This document shows, in pieces, positions 38,131 through 47,651 of a DNA stretch of 64,000 nucleotides (position 1 is the first letter of the stretch; each line of letters begins with the position of its first letter). Origin of the DNA: Dehalococcoidia bacterium (lineage in GTDB: Bacteria; Chloroflexota; Dehalococcoidia; Lucifugimonadales; JAGWBF01); contig JAGWBJ010000016.1 in NCBI GenBank assembly GCA_021295955.1, positions 1 to 64,000 on the forward strand, read 5' to 3'. A model generated the notes under the pieces. The model was not told the origin of the DNA. It saw only the letters and a program-made list of their open reading frames with translations, and ran no database searches. The translations under genes were made by a program, and so were the position numbers.

Positions 38131-39057
38131 ATGGGTGCATACGTCGTCCGCCGGTTGATGTGGACTCCCGTGCTCCTCATCGCCGTCTCCCTGATGACGT
38201 TCACCCTCGGGCGCTTTGGACCGGGAGACCCGGTACAGATCTGGATGGGCCAGTACAACAACCCCGAGGTCGCCGAACGCCTCCGGCAGCAGTACGGGCT
38301 GGACAGGCCCTTCTTCGTCCAGTACGGCATCTACGTCAAGGACGCCCTGCAGGGGGACCTGGGGGAGAGCTTCCAGTACCGGGGACGGGGCGTCTCCGAG
38401 CTTCTGAAGAGCAGGATGTGGATCTCGCTCCAGCTCAACGTGGCCGCGATGATCATCGCCGTGGGGCTGGGGGTCCCCCTGGGTTTCTTCACAGCCCTGA
38501 AACAGGGCACCTGGCTGGACACCGCCACCGTCAGCGTCACCCTGCTCTTCATGTCGGTGCCGGTGTTCCTGACAGCCCCGGGAATGCTCATCATATTCGC
38601 CCTCTGGCTGGACCTGCTCCCCACCCACGGATGGGGCGGGTTCTTCGACCAGCGCATCATCATGCCTGCGCTGGTCATGGGTATCCCCGGGGTGGCGTTC
38701 CTGACCCGCCTCACCCGGGCCAGCACCCTGGAGGTCCTGTCCCAGGAGTACGTGCGCACGGCCCGGGCCAAGGGGCTCAACGAGTTCGCCGTTGGCCACC
38801 GCCACATATTGCGTAACGCCCTCATTCCTATCTTCACTATGCTGGGCCTCTCCCTGGCCACCCTGATGACGGGGACGTTCATAGTCGAGGGCTTCTTCGG
38901 CATTCCGGGCATGGGGCGCCTGGCCATCGAGTCGTTCTTCGCCAGGGACTACCCGATAATCATGGCCCTGACGCTGATAATCGCCGCGGCCTTCGTGCTG
39001 GCGAACCTTCTGGTGGACATCGGGTACAGGTTCATCGACCCCAGGATAAGGTACTGA
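38131..39057 (+). CDS. ABC transporter permease, DppB-like
   Basis: MGAYVVRRLMWTPVLLIAVSLMTFTL; TARAKGLNEFAVGHRHILRNALIP. Confidence 0.9.
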   Translation: MGAYVVRRLMWTPVLLIAVSLMTFTLGRFGPGDPVQIWMGQYNNPEVAERLRQQYGLDRPFFVQYGIYVKDALQGDLGESFQYRGRGVSELLKSRMWISLQLNVAAMIIAVGLGVPLGFFTALKQGTWLDTATVSVTLLFMSVPVFLTAPGMLIIFALWLDLLPTHGWGGFFDQRIIMPALVMGIPGVAFLTRLTRASTLEVLSQEYVRTARAKGLNEFAVGHRHILRNALIPIFTMLGLSLATLMTGTFIVEGFFGIPGMGRLAIESFFARDYPIIMALTLIIAAAFVLANLLVDIGYRFIDPRIRY

Positions 39058-39071
39058 GGCCGGGACCAGGT

Positions 39072-40037
39072 ATGGCCACCGAAGAGCGGACCGCACTGTT
39101 CGAGACCGGGGAGACGGGGACGAGCCTCTGGGCCCAGTCGGTGCGCCGCCTGCTGCGGAAGAAGGTCGGCATGGCATGCCTGGCGGTCATCCTGGTCTTC
39201 TACGTGGCCGGCGCCACGGCCCAGTGGATCGCGCCCTATGACTATAACGCCTTCGACATCGAGGAGATCAAGGGGAGACCCTCCCTGGGCCACCCCTTCG
39301 GCACCGACCGTGCCGGCAGGGACATCTTCACCCGGGTGATCTATGGCCTCCGGACCCTGGTGATCCTCACCGTCGCGGCCATGGCCACCGGCTTCGTGCT
39401 CCTGGGCATTACCCTGGGGCTGATATCGGGCTACTTCGGCAAGCTAGCCGACGCCGTCATCATGCGCGTAGGAGAGGTGTTCCTGTCGTTCCCGGACATC
39501 CTGCTGGTGCTGCTCATCGCGGCCACGGTGAAACCCAGGGTCACGGAGTGGGTGTTCGCCTTCGAAGACGCCACGGGCATCGAGGGGATAGTGAGCCTGG
39601 GGATCGTGGACTACGTGGTGATCTTCGGCGCCATGTCGGCGTTCTCGTGGGTGGGCATGGCCCGGCTGGTGCGCGGCCAGGTGCTGTACATCAAGGAGAG
39701 CCAGTACGTCGAGGCGGCCCAAGCCACCGGGGCCTCGACCCTGAGGGTCCTGGCGACCCACGTGCTGCCCAACGTCCTCAGCCCCGTGATCGTGGTGGTC
39801 TCCATGGGCATGGGCGGGCTGGTCTTCACCGCCGTGGTCTTGGGGTGGTTGGGCATCGGCGTCCAGCCGCCGACCCCCGACCTGGGCCGCATGCTCTTTG
39901 AGAACGGGAACATCGGCGTGCTCCGGAGCGACCCCCACCTGCTGCTATTCCCGGTGGGGGTGATCACGGTGCTGATATTCGGCTTCAACTTGCTGGGCGA
40001 CGCGCTGAACGACGCCTTTAATCCCAGGGCGCGTTAG
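39072..40037 (+). CDS. ABC transporter permease, DppC-like
   Basis: HPFGTDRAGRDIFTRVIYGLRTLV; EAAQATGASTLRVLATHVLPNVLSP. Confidence 0.9.
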   Translation: MATEERTALFETGETGTSLWAQSVRRLLRKKVGMACLAVILVFYVAGATAQWIAPYDYNAFDIEEIKGRPSLGHPFGTDRAGRDIFTRVIYGLRTLVILTVAAMATGFVLLGITLGLISGYFGKLADAVIMRVGEVFLSFPDILLVLLIAATVKPRVTEWVFAFEDATGIEGIVSLGIVDYVVIFGAMSAFSWVGMARLVRGQVLYIKESQYVEAAQATGASTLRVLATHVLPNVLSPVIVVVSMGMGGLVFTAVVLGWLGIGVQPPTPDLGRMLFENGNIGVLRSDPHLLLFPVGVITVLIFGFNLLGDALNDAFNPRAR

Positions 40038-40240
40038 GGCCGCCCAGGGCGCGTTAGGGCCCAGGGCGCGTTAGGGCCCAGAGCGCGTTAGGGCCCAGGG
40101 CGCGTTTAGGGCCCAGGGGCGCGTTTAGGGCCCAGGGGCGCGTTTAGGGCCCAGGGGCGCGTTTAGGGCCCAGGGGGGGCGCGTTAGGGCCCAGGGTGCG
40201 CTAGGGCCCAGGGCGCGCTAGGGCCCAGGGCGCGTTAGGG
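40023..40240. repeat. about 12-copy 17-21-bp tandem repeat (CCCAGGGCGCGTTAGGG), first unit contains the permease stop codon
   Basis: Direct reading; unit-length variation arises in the G and T runs. Confidence 0.95.
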
Positions 40241-40248
40241 AAAAGCCA

Positions 40249-40280
40249 AGGGCCGGTCTCGTGATGGGGAGACCGGCCCT
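40249..40280. terminator. bidirectional 12-bp-stem hairpin between convergent genes
   Basis: agggccggtctc-gtgatggg-gagaccggccct perfect 12-bp stem. Confidence 0.75.
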
Positions 40281-40298
40281 ATGTTCTTGTCCGGGCGC

Positions 40299-41780
40299 CT
40301 ATCTTCCGCCGGGGTCGCCCCGCGTGCCCGTCCCGCGTGCCCGCCATCTCCTCAACGAACTGCCCATCCTCCCGCGGGCCCCCGCCGCCAGCAGCGGGCC
40401 CGCCAGGAGGCCCAGCACGGCTAGGTCCGCCGCGCCCCCTGTGGAGGCATTGCAGCTCCCCCTACGGCGCTCCCGCTCCTCCTCGGCCGCCGGGAGCACA
40501 CCGGAGGGCTGCGGCGCAGCCGTCGCGTCGGGCAATGGAGTCGGACCGGGAGCGGGCGCCTGCTCCGAGGCCTCCTCTTCGCCAGAGGGCGGGCCGAGCT
40601 GGTCCCTCAGATCTCCCGGGGGAGGGAAAGGGTCCAGGCCCAGGGCCTCCCGCCACTCGGAGTCCAGGCCGTACTGGTCGAACCCGTAGGTCCTCCGCAG
40701 GGCCTCGTCGGCGGATAGGCTGGTCCGGAAGGCCGCCATCAGCTCCGCCAGCTTCGCCTCCCCGTAGCGGGCCGCCAGGTACTCCACCACGGACTTTCCG
40801 TGGCCGTAGCCTATGGTAATGTCCTCGGGGTCTCCTCCCAAGGTCTGGAGGTACCAGAGGGGCTTCAGCCGCCTGGTGAAGATGGCGTACCGGAGGGCCA
40901 GGTCGTACTGGGGCGTCTGGTCGATGTTGCCGTACTCGGCCAGGCCCTCGTTGAGCCAGGCTGGGACCGCCGCGTAGCCCTGGCCGGCGGCCTCGGCCAC
41001 CAGGATGTGGGTGAACTCGTGGGACACCACGCCGGTGACGTTGGCCTCCGAGGCCAGCACCATGATGACCCGCTTGTCCGGGAAGGCCATGCCCTCGGTC
41101 TGCAGGTCCTCCCGCACCGCCTGGGAACGGAAGGGAAGGCCGCGGGCCATGTCCCGGTAGTTGCTGTAGGATACGATGCGGATGGGCTCGGCGGGCCTGA
41201 TGCCCAGGACGTCGCCCATCTTCTCCATCGTTTCAAGGGATGCGTCCAGCACCGTTTGGGCCCTCTTCTCCACGAAGTCGCCGTAGTAGTAGACGGTCAC
41301 CAGCCCACTCTCGTCGCTGATTGACTCCCATTCCAGGCTTTCGTCCATGTACAGGAACTCCTGGTCCTCCGTGCGCAGGACCCGGCCCGCCGAGTCCCGG
41401 ACCTCGTAGGAGTACTCTATCAGGGAGCCCGGGGGCGTGTAGGTGGCGGCGCTGTCGATGGGCATGACGTACTCGCCGCTCACCTCGGTCCCAGACTGGA
41501 TGTCCAAATACCCATAGGTGCTGCGGTCGCTGCCCAAAGGCCGGAGGAAGACTCGGATCTCCTCCACCGGGTCCGGGCCCGTGGCTGTGACCCGAAAGAT
41601 GACACTCTCTGGAAAGTCCGAGACTACGTTGTTGGACACGATCTCGAGGTCGTCCCCCTCCGCGAAGGCCGCCGGGACGAGGGCCAACAACGACGCCAGG
41701 GCCAACGACGCCACCAGGGCGACGGCGGCCCTCTTGGACGCGAGTCCGGCGATGACTCTCCCAGGCGATGGTCTCGACAC
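40299..41780 (-). CDS. peptidase MA-like metallopeptidase, secreted, with a C-terminal sorting-signal-like tail
   Basis: VSHEFTHILVAEAAGQGYAAVPAWLNEGLAEYG; N-terminal signal; C-terminal CNASTGGAADLAVLGLLAGPLLAAGARGR; GTG at 41780 with GGAGG RBS. Confidence 0.8.
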   Translation of the reverse strand: MSRPSPGRVIAGLASKRAAVALVASLALASLLALVPAAFAEGDDLEIVSNNVVSDFPESVIFRVTATGPDPVEEIRVFLRPLGSDRSTYGYLDIQSGTEVSGEYVMPIDSAATYTPPGSLIEYSYEVRDSAGRVLRTEDQEFLYMDESLEWESISDESGLVTVYYYGDFVEKRAQTVLDASLETMEKMGDVLGIRPAEPIRIVSYSNYRDMARGLPFRSQAVREDLQTEGMAFPDKRVIMVLASEANVTGVVSHEFTHILVAEAAGQGYAAVPAWLNEGLAEYGNIDQTPQYDLALRYAIFTRRLKPLWYLQTLGGDPEDITIGYGHGKSVVEYLAARYGEAKLAELMAAFRTSLSADEALRRTYGFDQYGLDSEWREALGLDPFPPPGDLRDQLGPPSGEEEASEQAPAPGPTPLPDATAAPQPSGVLPAAEEERERRRGSCNASTGGAADLAVLGLLAGPLLAAGARGRMGSSLRRWRARGTGTRGDPGGR

Positions 41781-42133
41781 TATACCCTCCCGGGGAATGT
41801 CCCTCAGATAACGCCCCCGGAAAATGCCCCCAGATAACGATTGTAAGGGAAGACGTGGAGAGTTGTCCAAACCATCATACGCTGGACGGGGCACCTTGGA
41901 TTGTGCCAGGAGGCGGGTCCGACAGCTCACCTGCCTTATGTACTTCTTCCATCTTACGCGTTTCTATTTTACACGTTTCATGTGAGCTTAAGGTGACTTG
42001 TTTGTCAATTATCGTGTCAGGCAGTGTCCATTTCCAAGAACTTCAGATGGCGGCGCCCCCCTCGAGCCGGGCGCGCCGCGCGCTGACTCGCCTTGACTGC
42101 GGGCCCCGGGGGCCATACACTAGGGTCACCGAG

Positions 42134-43132
42134 ATGAATCGCAAGAAGATCGTGGTCATCGGGGGTGGCACCGGCAACCACACCACTCTCAGCGGTCTCA
42201 AGGACCAGGAGTGCGACCTCACCGCCGTCGTCGCCATGACCGACAGCGGCGGCAGCTCGGGCCGCCTGAGGGACGAGCTGGGTCACCTCCCGCCCGGAGA
42301 CGTCCGCCAGTGCCTGGTGGCCCTGGCCCCCGACGACAGGTCCACCGCCCTCCTGGCCAGGCTGTTCGACTACCGGTTCAACGCCGGCAACGGTCTCCTG
42401 GGTCACAGCTTCGGCAACCTTTTCCTGACGGCCCTGACCGAGATCACCGGCAACACCGCCACCGCCATCTCCGAGGCGTCGAGGATGCTGGCCATCAAGG
42501 GCACGGTGCTGCCGGTGACCCTCACCAAGTCCACCCTAGTGGCCCGCCTGGAGGACGGGACCGAGGTCGTGGGCGAGGCCAACATCGACCAGCGCTCGGA
42601 AAACCTCGACGTGACCATCGACTACATCTACCTGGAGCCCAAGGCCTACGCCTACCCCCCCGTCCTGGAGGCCATCGAGGGCGCCGACGCCCTGGTCATG
42701 GGCCCGGGGGACATCTACACCAGCATTATCCCCAACCTGCTGGTGGAGGACGTGGCCCAGGCCATCAGGAGCAGCAACGCCACGAAGATATGCGTCTGCA
42801 ACCTGATGACCAAGCCCGGGGAGTCCGACGGCTTCAAGTCGTCGGACTTCGCCAACCTGCTCCGGGAGTACCTGGGCACGACGGAGCCTCTGGACTATCT
42901 CGTCGTGAACAGCGCACCCTACCAGGAGCGCCTCCTCCAGCGCTACGCGGCCCAGGACCAGTTCCCGGTGACGCTGGACCTGGAGGCGTGCGCCGACCTG
43001 GTGGGCCAGGTCGTCCAGGCGCCCCTGCTCTCCGCGGGGGTGTACATCCGCCACGACCCCTACGCCCTCGCCAGGACCATCATGGGCCTGCTGAACAGCG
43101 TGCGCGCCGGCAGGCGGTCGGTCCGCGCCTAG
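42134..43132 (+). CDS. yvcK: YvcK/CofD-like gluconeogenesis factor family protein
   Basis: MNRKKIVVIGGGTGNHTTLSGLK, VAMTDSGGSSGRLRDELGHLPPGDVRQCLVAL, GPGDIYTSIIPNLLV. Confidence 0.92.
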   Translation: MNRKKIVVIGGGTGNHTTLSGLKDQECDLTAVVAMTDSGGSSGRLRDELGHLPPGDVRQCLVALAPDDRSTALLARLFDYRFNAGNGLLGHSFGNLFLTALTEITGNTATAISEASRMLAIKGTVLPVTLTKSTLVARLEDGTEVVGEANIDQRSENLDVTIDYIYLEPKAYAYPPVLEAIEGADALVMGPGDIYTSIIPNLLVEDVAQAIRSSNATKICVCNLMTKPGESDGFKSSDFANLLREYLGTTEPLDYLVVNSAPYQERLLQRYAAQDQFPVTLDLEACADLVGQVVQAPLLSAGVYIRHDPYALARTIMGLLNSVRAGRRSVRA

Positions 43133-43140
43133 GGGACGGC

Positions 43141-44988
43141 ATGTGCGGGATCGTAGGCTACCTGGGCCCCCGTGACGCCTGGTCCACGGTGCTGGACGCC
43201 CTGCGGCGCCTGGAGTACCGGGGCTACGACAGCTCGGGCATCGCCGTCCTCACCCCCGGAGGCCGGCTGGAGGTCCACAAGTCCGCGGGCAAGGTCCGCG
43301 AGTTGACGGCGCCCGGCGGCAGGCCCGGGCCCAAGGGGCACCTGGGCCTGGGACACACTCGCTGGGCGACCCACGGCAGGCCGACGGACGCCAACGCCCA
43401 CCCACACACCGACTGCAAGGGCCGGGTCGCCGTGGTCCACAACGGCATCGTGGAGAACTACCTGCAGCTCAGGGAACGGCTGCAGACGGGCGGACACGCC
43501 TTCACCTCTGAGACCGACAGCGAGGTGATCGCCCACCTGATAGAGGAGGGGCTGGAGGGAGGCCTGGGCTTCGAGGGGGCGTTCCTGTCCATGAAAGAGC
43601 ACCTGCTCGGCTCCCAGGCCATAGTGGCCGCCATGGAGGGCGCGCAAGAGAAGACGCTGATGGCCGCCCGACTAGGCCACGCCGGGGGCATCGTCCTCTC
43701 CCACAGGCCCGGCGAGGCCGCGGTCAGCAGCGACCTGGCGGCGCTGCTCCCCCTGGCCAACAGCGTCACCTTCCTGGAGGACGGCGAGACCGCGGTGGTG
43801 AGGGAGGAGGGAATAAAGTACCTGGGGCAGGACCACCAGGACGTCCTCAAGACCCCCCAGCCGGTGCCCCAGGGCACCACGTGGGCCGAGAAGGGAGGCT
43901 ACCGGCACTTCATGCTCAAGGAGATAATGGAGCAGCCCCAGGCCGTGGCCGGGGCCCTGCGGGACCGGGTCGACTTCCAGCGGGGCGAGGTGACCCTGGA
44001 CGCCCTGCCCCTGACCGATGCCGAGGTGCGGGACATCCGCCGGGTCGTCCTGGTCGGGTGCGGCACCAGCCTCTACGCGGCCATGGTGGGCAGGCATTAC
44101 ATGGAGGAGCTGGCGGGAGTAAATGCAGAGGTGGACAGCGCCTCGGAGTACCGGTACCGCAACATCCACGTGGACCGCCGGACCCTGGTGGTCTCCATAG
44201 GCCAGTCGGGGGAGACGGCCGACACCCTGGCGGCCATGGCGGCGGTCAGGGGCAAGGGCGGCAGGCTGGTCACCATCTGCAACGCCGAGGGCAGCCAGGC
44301 AACCCGGCTGGCCGAGGGGACGCTCTACATGCGGGCCGGCCCCGAGATCGGGGTCGCCAGCACCAAGACCTTCATCGCCTCCCTGACGGTGCTGGCCCTG
44401 CTGGCCATCCACCTGGGGAGGGTCCGGGGCGCCCTGAGCCCCGAGGACTCACGGCGGCTGCTGGAGGAGATGGCCAGGCTGCCCAACCAGCTTGGCGGTA
44501 TCCTGGCCGGCCGCGAGGCCTACGGCGCCCTGGCAAGAAGGTACCACCGATTCGACGACTTCCTGTACATGGGGCGCGGCATAACCCACCCCATCGCCCT
44601 GGAGGGGGCCCTGAAGCTGAAGGAGATCGGCTACATCCACGCCGAGGGGTACCCGGCGGGGGAGATGAAGCACGGTCCCATCGCGCTCATCGACCCCAGG
44701 ATGCCCGTGGTGGCGGTGGCGCCCCAGGGAAGCCTTCACGGTAAGATGGCCAACAACGTCAAAGAGGTGAAGGCGCGGGACGGCTCGGTCATCGCCGTGG
44801 TCTCGCAGGGGGACAGGGAGCTCGCCTCCCAGGTGGACGAGGTCATCGAGATTCCCGCCTGCCACGAGATGTTTACTCCAATGCTGGCCGTGGCGCCGCT
44901 GCAGCTCCTGGCCTACTACATCGCCGTGCGCCGGGGATGCGACGTGGACCAGCCCAGGAATCTGGCCAAGTCCGTGACCGTGGAGTAG
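43141..44988 (+). CDS. glmS: glutamine-fructose-6-phosphate aminotransferase (isomerizing)
   Basis: MCGIVGYLG...RLEYRGYDSSGIAVL; SIS domains; C-terminal DQPRNLAKSVTVE. Confidence 0.97.
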   Translation: MCGIVGYLGPRDAWSTVLDALRRLEYRGYDSSGIAVLTPGGRLEVHKSAGKVRELTAPGGRPGPKGHLGLGHTRWATHGRPTDANAHPHTDCKGRVAVVHNGIVENYLQLRERLQTGGHAFTSETDSEVIAHLIEEGLEGGLGFEGAFLSMKEHLLGSQAIVAAMEGAQEKTLMAARLGHAGGIVLSHRPGEAAVSSDLAALLPLANSVTFLEDGETAVVREEGIKYLGQDHQDVLKTPQPVPQGTTWAEKGGYRHFMLKEIMEQPQAVAGALRDRVDFQRGEVTLDALPLTDAEVRDIRRVVLVGCGTSLYAAMVGRHYMEELAGVNAEVDSASEYRYRNIHVDRRTLVVSIGQSGETADTLAAMAAVRGKGGRLVTICNAEGSQATRLAEGTLYMRAGPEIGVASTKTFIASLTVLALLAIHLGRVRGALSPEDSRRLLEEMARLPNQLGGILAGREAYGALARRYHRFDDFLYMGRGITHPIALEGALKLKEIGYIHAEGYPAGEMKHGPIALIDPRMPVVAVAPQGSLHGKMANNVKEVKARDGSVIAVVSQGDRELASQVDEVIEIPACHEMFTPMLAVAPLQLLAYYIAVRRGCDVDQPRNLAKSVTVE

Positions 44989-45062
44989 GGGCAATGTGTG
45001 CCTGTGTGCCGGGATACAATGTAGTCACGAAACCATATCTATGAGCAATCCACGTACAATAG

Positions 45063-45341
45063 ATGACTACGTACAGCATAAGAGAGTTCAAAGCCAAGGT
45101 CAGCAAGATACTCAGAGACCTCGATGACGGCGAGGAGGTGATCATCACCCGCCGTGGAAGGCCATGCGGCAGGCTCACCGCGGTGCAACACCCCACCGGG
45201 GGAAAGCCATCGCTTGGTACGCTGCGTGGGTCTCTAGCCCACCTGCCCGACGCAACCTACGAGGACTTCCTGAGCATCAAATCGGTATGGGAACCCCGGG
45301 TTGCGGCATCTGGTGATGCAAAGCACGGTCATGCTGAATAG
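45063..45341 (+). CDS. Phd/YefM-type antitoxin
   Basis: MTTYSIREFKAKVSKILRDLDDGEEVIITRRGRPCGRL. Confidence 0.85.
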   Translation: MTTYSIREFKAKVSKILRDLDDGEEVIITRRGRPCGRLTAVQHPTGGKPSLGTLRGSLAHLPDATYEDFLSIKSVWEPRVAASGDAKHGHAE

Positions 45342-45594
45342 TCCGGCCAGGTACGTGGTGGACACACATGCGCTGTGGTGGCACCTGCAAGCGCCTCAGC
45401 GCCTCACAACCGCCGCCTCCACAGCCTTCCGGCTGGCCGAAACTGGGAACGCGACCATCTTCGTTCCCGCGATAGCCGTCGCCGAGTTCTACTTCCTTTC
45501 GATCAAGCTGGGGCAGCCCATTGCACCCTCCGACCTATTGGATAACCCTAACGTCCCTGCCAGACCGGCTCCCTCTTCTCCGCGAAGGCCCTGA
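45331..45594 (+). pseudogene. PIN-domain toxin, 3'-truncated
   Basis: MLNSPARYVVDTHALWWHL...FVPAIAVAEFYFLSIKLG then loses PIN similarity where the convergent enoyl-CoA hydratase gene ends (stop at 45548). Confidence 0.7.
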
Positions 45595-46306
45595 CCCCCT
45601 CCTTGGCGTCCTCCGTCGTCCGGATGAGGTCCACCTTGGCTTGGGCGTATGCGGTACGCCGCTCCAGGTCCATCGCTGCGCCGTTGATGGACACCTCCTT
45701 TATCGCCGCCAGCGCCAACGGGGCGTTCTTCATGATCTTCCGGGCCATCTCCTCCGCCGCCGGGAAGGTCTCATCGGCAGGGAGGACGCGGTTCACCAGG
45801 CCCAGCTCCAGGGCTCGCCGGGCGTCGATGAACTCCCCGGTAAACATGATCTCGAAGGCGATGTTGCGCGGCACCACGTGGGCCAGGAGCGCCGGGCCGC
45901 TGACCGACGCGATACCCCGCTTCACCTGGGGCCAGCCGAACTGGGCCTCCTCGGAGGCTATCCGGATGTCGCTGCCCAGGGCCAGGCCGCAGCCCTGAGC
46001 GAGGCATATTCCGTTGATGGCCGATATGATGGGCTTCCAGATCCGCTGCTGGGCCACGTAGAGGTCCGAGGTGCTGAGGCCCTCGCCCGCCCGGCCGGCG
46101 GCCATGGCGACCAGGTCATGTCCGGTGGAGAAGGCCCTGCCCCTTCCGGTCACTATCGCGACCCGGACCTGGGGGTTCGAGTCCACGTCCTGGAACGCCT
46201 CCCACAGTAGCTGGCGCATCTCGGGATTGATGGCGTTCAGCTTCTCCGGCCTGTTCAACGTTATGTAAGCTATGCCATGTTTTATTTCGTATTCGACCTC
46301 TGCCAT
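45548..46306 (-). CDS. enoyl-CoA hydratase/isomerase family protein
   Basis: MAEVEYEIKHGIAYITLNRPEKLNAINPEM, AINGICLAQGCGLALGSDIRIASEEAQFGWPQVKRGI. Confidence 0.93.
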   Translation of the reverse strand: MAEVEYEIKHGIAYITLNRPEKLNAINPEMRQLLWEAFQDVDSNPQVRVAIVTGRGRAFSTGHDLVAMAAGRAGEGLSTSDLYVAQQRIWKPIISAINGICLAQGCGLALGSDIRIASEEAQFGWPQVKRGIASVSGPALLAHVVPRNIAFEIMFTGEFIDARRALELGLVNRVLPADETFPAAEEMARKIMKNAPLALAAIKEVSINGAAMDLERRTAYAQAKVDLIRTTEDAKEGVRAFAEKREPVWQGR

Positions 46307-46356
46307 CGTTCCCTCCAGACTTCACGGGTTCTTCTATTCGGTGCGCAGGGGAGGCG

Positions 46357-47619
46357 TCATATGACGCGTGACCCCGTCGGCACGGCGCCGATGACGCCGT
46401 CCCCCTCCAGCCGGTCCACCTGGGCGTCGGTCAAGCCCACCATGTCGCGGAAGACCGGGCGGTTGTGCTCTCCCAGGCCGGGGGCCGGGGAGCCCATGTC
46501 TCCCGGGGTCCTGGACATCTTCCACGCCAGGCCCGGGTAGTGGTGGCGGCCGGCCCACGGGTGGTCCATCTCCACGAAGGTGCCCCGGTCCCGGTAGTGG
46601 GGGTCGGCCAGGAGGCCGGGGGCGTCCAGGACCGGGGCGGCCGGGACGCCCGCCCCCTGCAGGAGGTGCGACACCTGGTAGGGATCCCTCTCCCGGGTCC
46701 ACGCCGAGACCGCCCCGTCTATCTCGTCCTCCCGAGCCCTCCGGCCCACGGCCGTGGCAAGGCCCGCGTCCCGGGCCAGGTCGTCCCTGCCCATGGCGCG
46801 GCACAGCCGCTGCCACTCCCCATCGGAGGTGGCGGCGATGGCGACCCAACGGTCCTCGCCCAGGCATCGGTAGGTGTTGTGGGGCGCGTATAGCTCGCTG
46901 CGATTGCCCCTTCTCTCGGGCTCCACGCCGGTCATCTGGTAGCCCAATAGCTGGGGGCCGATGAGCGCGACGGCGGACTCCTGCTGGGAGACGTCGATGA
47001 ACATCCCCTTGCCCGTCTTGCGGCGGTATCTGAGGGCGACCAGTATGGCCCCCGCCGCGTGGGAGCCGGTGATGGGATCGCCGTGGTTGATGCCAGACTT
47101 CATCGGCCCCTGGCCCCGGTAGCCGGTGATGTGGGCCATGCCCGAGAGCTGCTCCTGCCCAATGCCGTAGGCCAGGTACCGCTTCCAGGGCCCCGTGTTG
47201 CCGAAGGCGGGCATGGAGACGTAGACCAGGTCAGGGCGCAGCTTGCGCATCTCCTCGTAGGAGTACCCGAGGCGCGCCAGGCTGCCGTAGCGGAAGTTCT
47301 CGATGACCACGTCGCTGATGGCGACCAGGGAATCGAAAACCTCCCGGCCGCTCTCGGCGGTCAGGTCCAGGGTGATGCCGTACTGGCCCATGTGGAGGCA
47401 GTTGAACCAGCCGTTGCGGTTCCACGGCCGCTCTCCGGGCTCAGAGTCGGGATAGGCGGCGATTCCCCGGGCCGGGTTGATGGGCCCCCGGTGGTTGTCA
47501 TAGACTCGGGTGGACTCCATCTTGATCACCTGAGCGCCCATGTCGCCCAGGAGCTTGGTGCAGTAAGGCCCCGCCCAGATGCGCGACAGGTCCAGTACCC
47601 GAAAACCGGAGAGAGGCAT
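46357..47619 (-). CDS. CaiB/BaiF CoA-transferase family protein
   Basis: LSGFRVLDLSRIWAGPYCTKLLGDMGAQVIKMES, ENFRYGSLARLGYSYEE. Confidence 0.92.
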   Translation of the reverse strand: MPLSGFRVLDLSRIWAGPYCTKLLGDMGAQVIKMESTRVYDNHRGPINPARGIAAYPDSEPGERPWNRNGWFNCLHMGQYGITLDLTAESGREVFDSLVAISDVVIENFRYGSLARLGYSYEEMRKLRPDLVYVSMPAFGNTGPWKRYLAYGIGQEQLSGMAHITGYRGQGPMKSGINHGDPITGSHAAGAILVALRYRRKTGKGMFIDVSQQESAVALIGPQLLGYQMTGVEPERRGNRSELYAPHNTYRCLGEDRWVAIAATSDGEWQRLCRAMGRDDLARDAGLATAVGRRAREDEIDGAVSAWTRERDPYQVSHLLQGAGVPAAPVLDAPGLLADPHYRDRGTFVEMDHPWAGRHHYPGLAWKMSRTPGDMGSPAPGLGEHNRPVFRDMVGLTDAQVDRLEGDGVIGAVPTGSRVI

Positions 47620-47651
47620 GGACCGGGGCGCGTCGCCGGGGATGTCGGGGC

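Noticed and set aside
40023-40240. CRISPR array
   Set aside because: Units are contiguous with no spacers; it is a simple tandem repeat.
42211-43140. N-terminal ~310 aa of the 925-aa ORF 42211..44988
   Set aside because: Out-of-frame reading of yvcK fused upstream of glmS; the genuine glmS start is ATG at 43141 (MCGIVGYLG).
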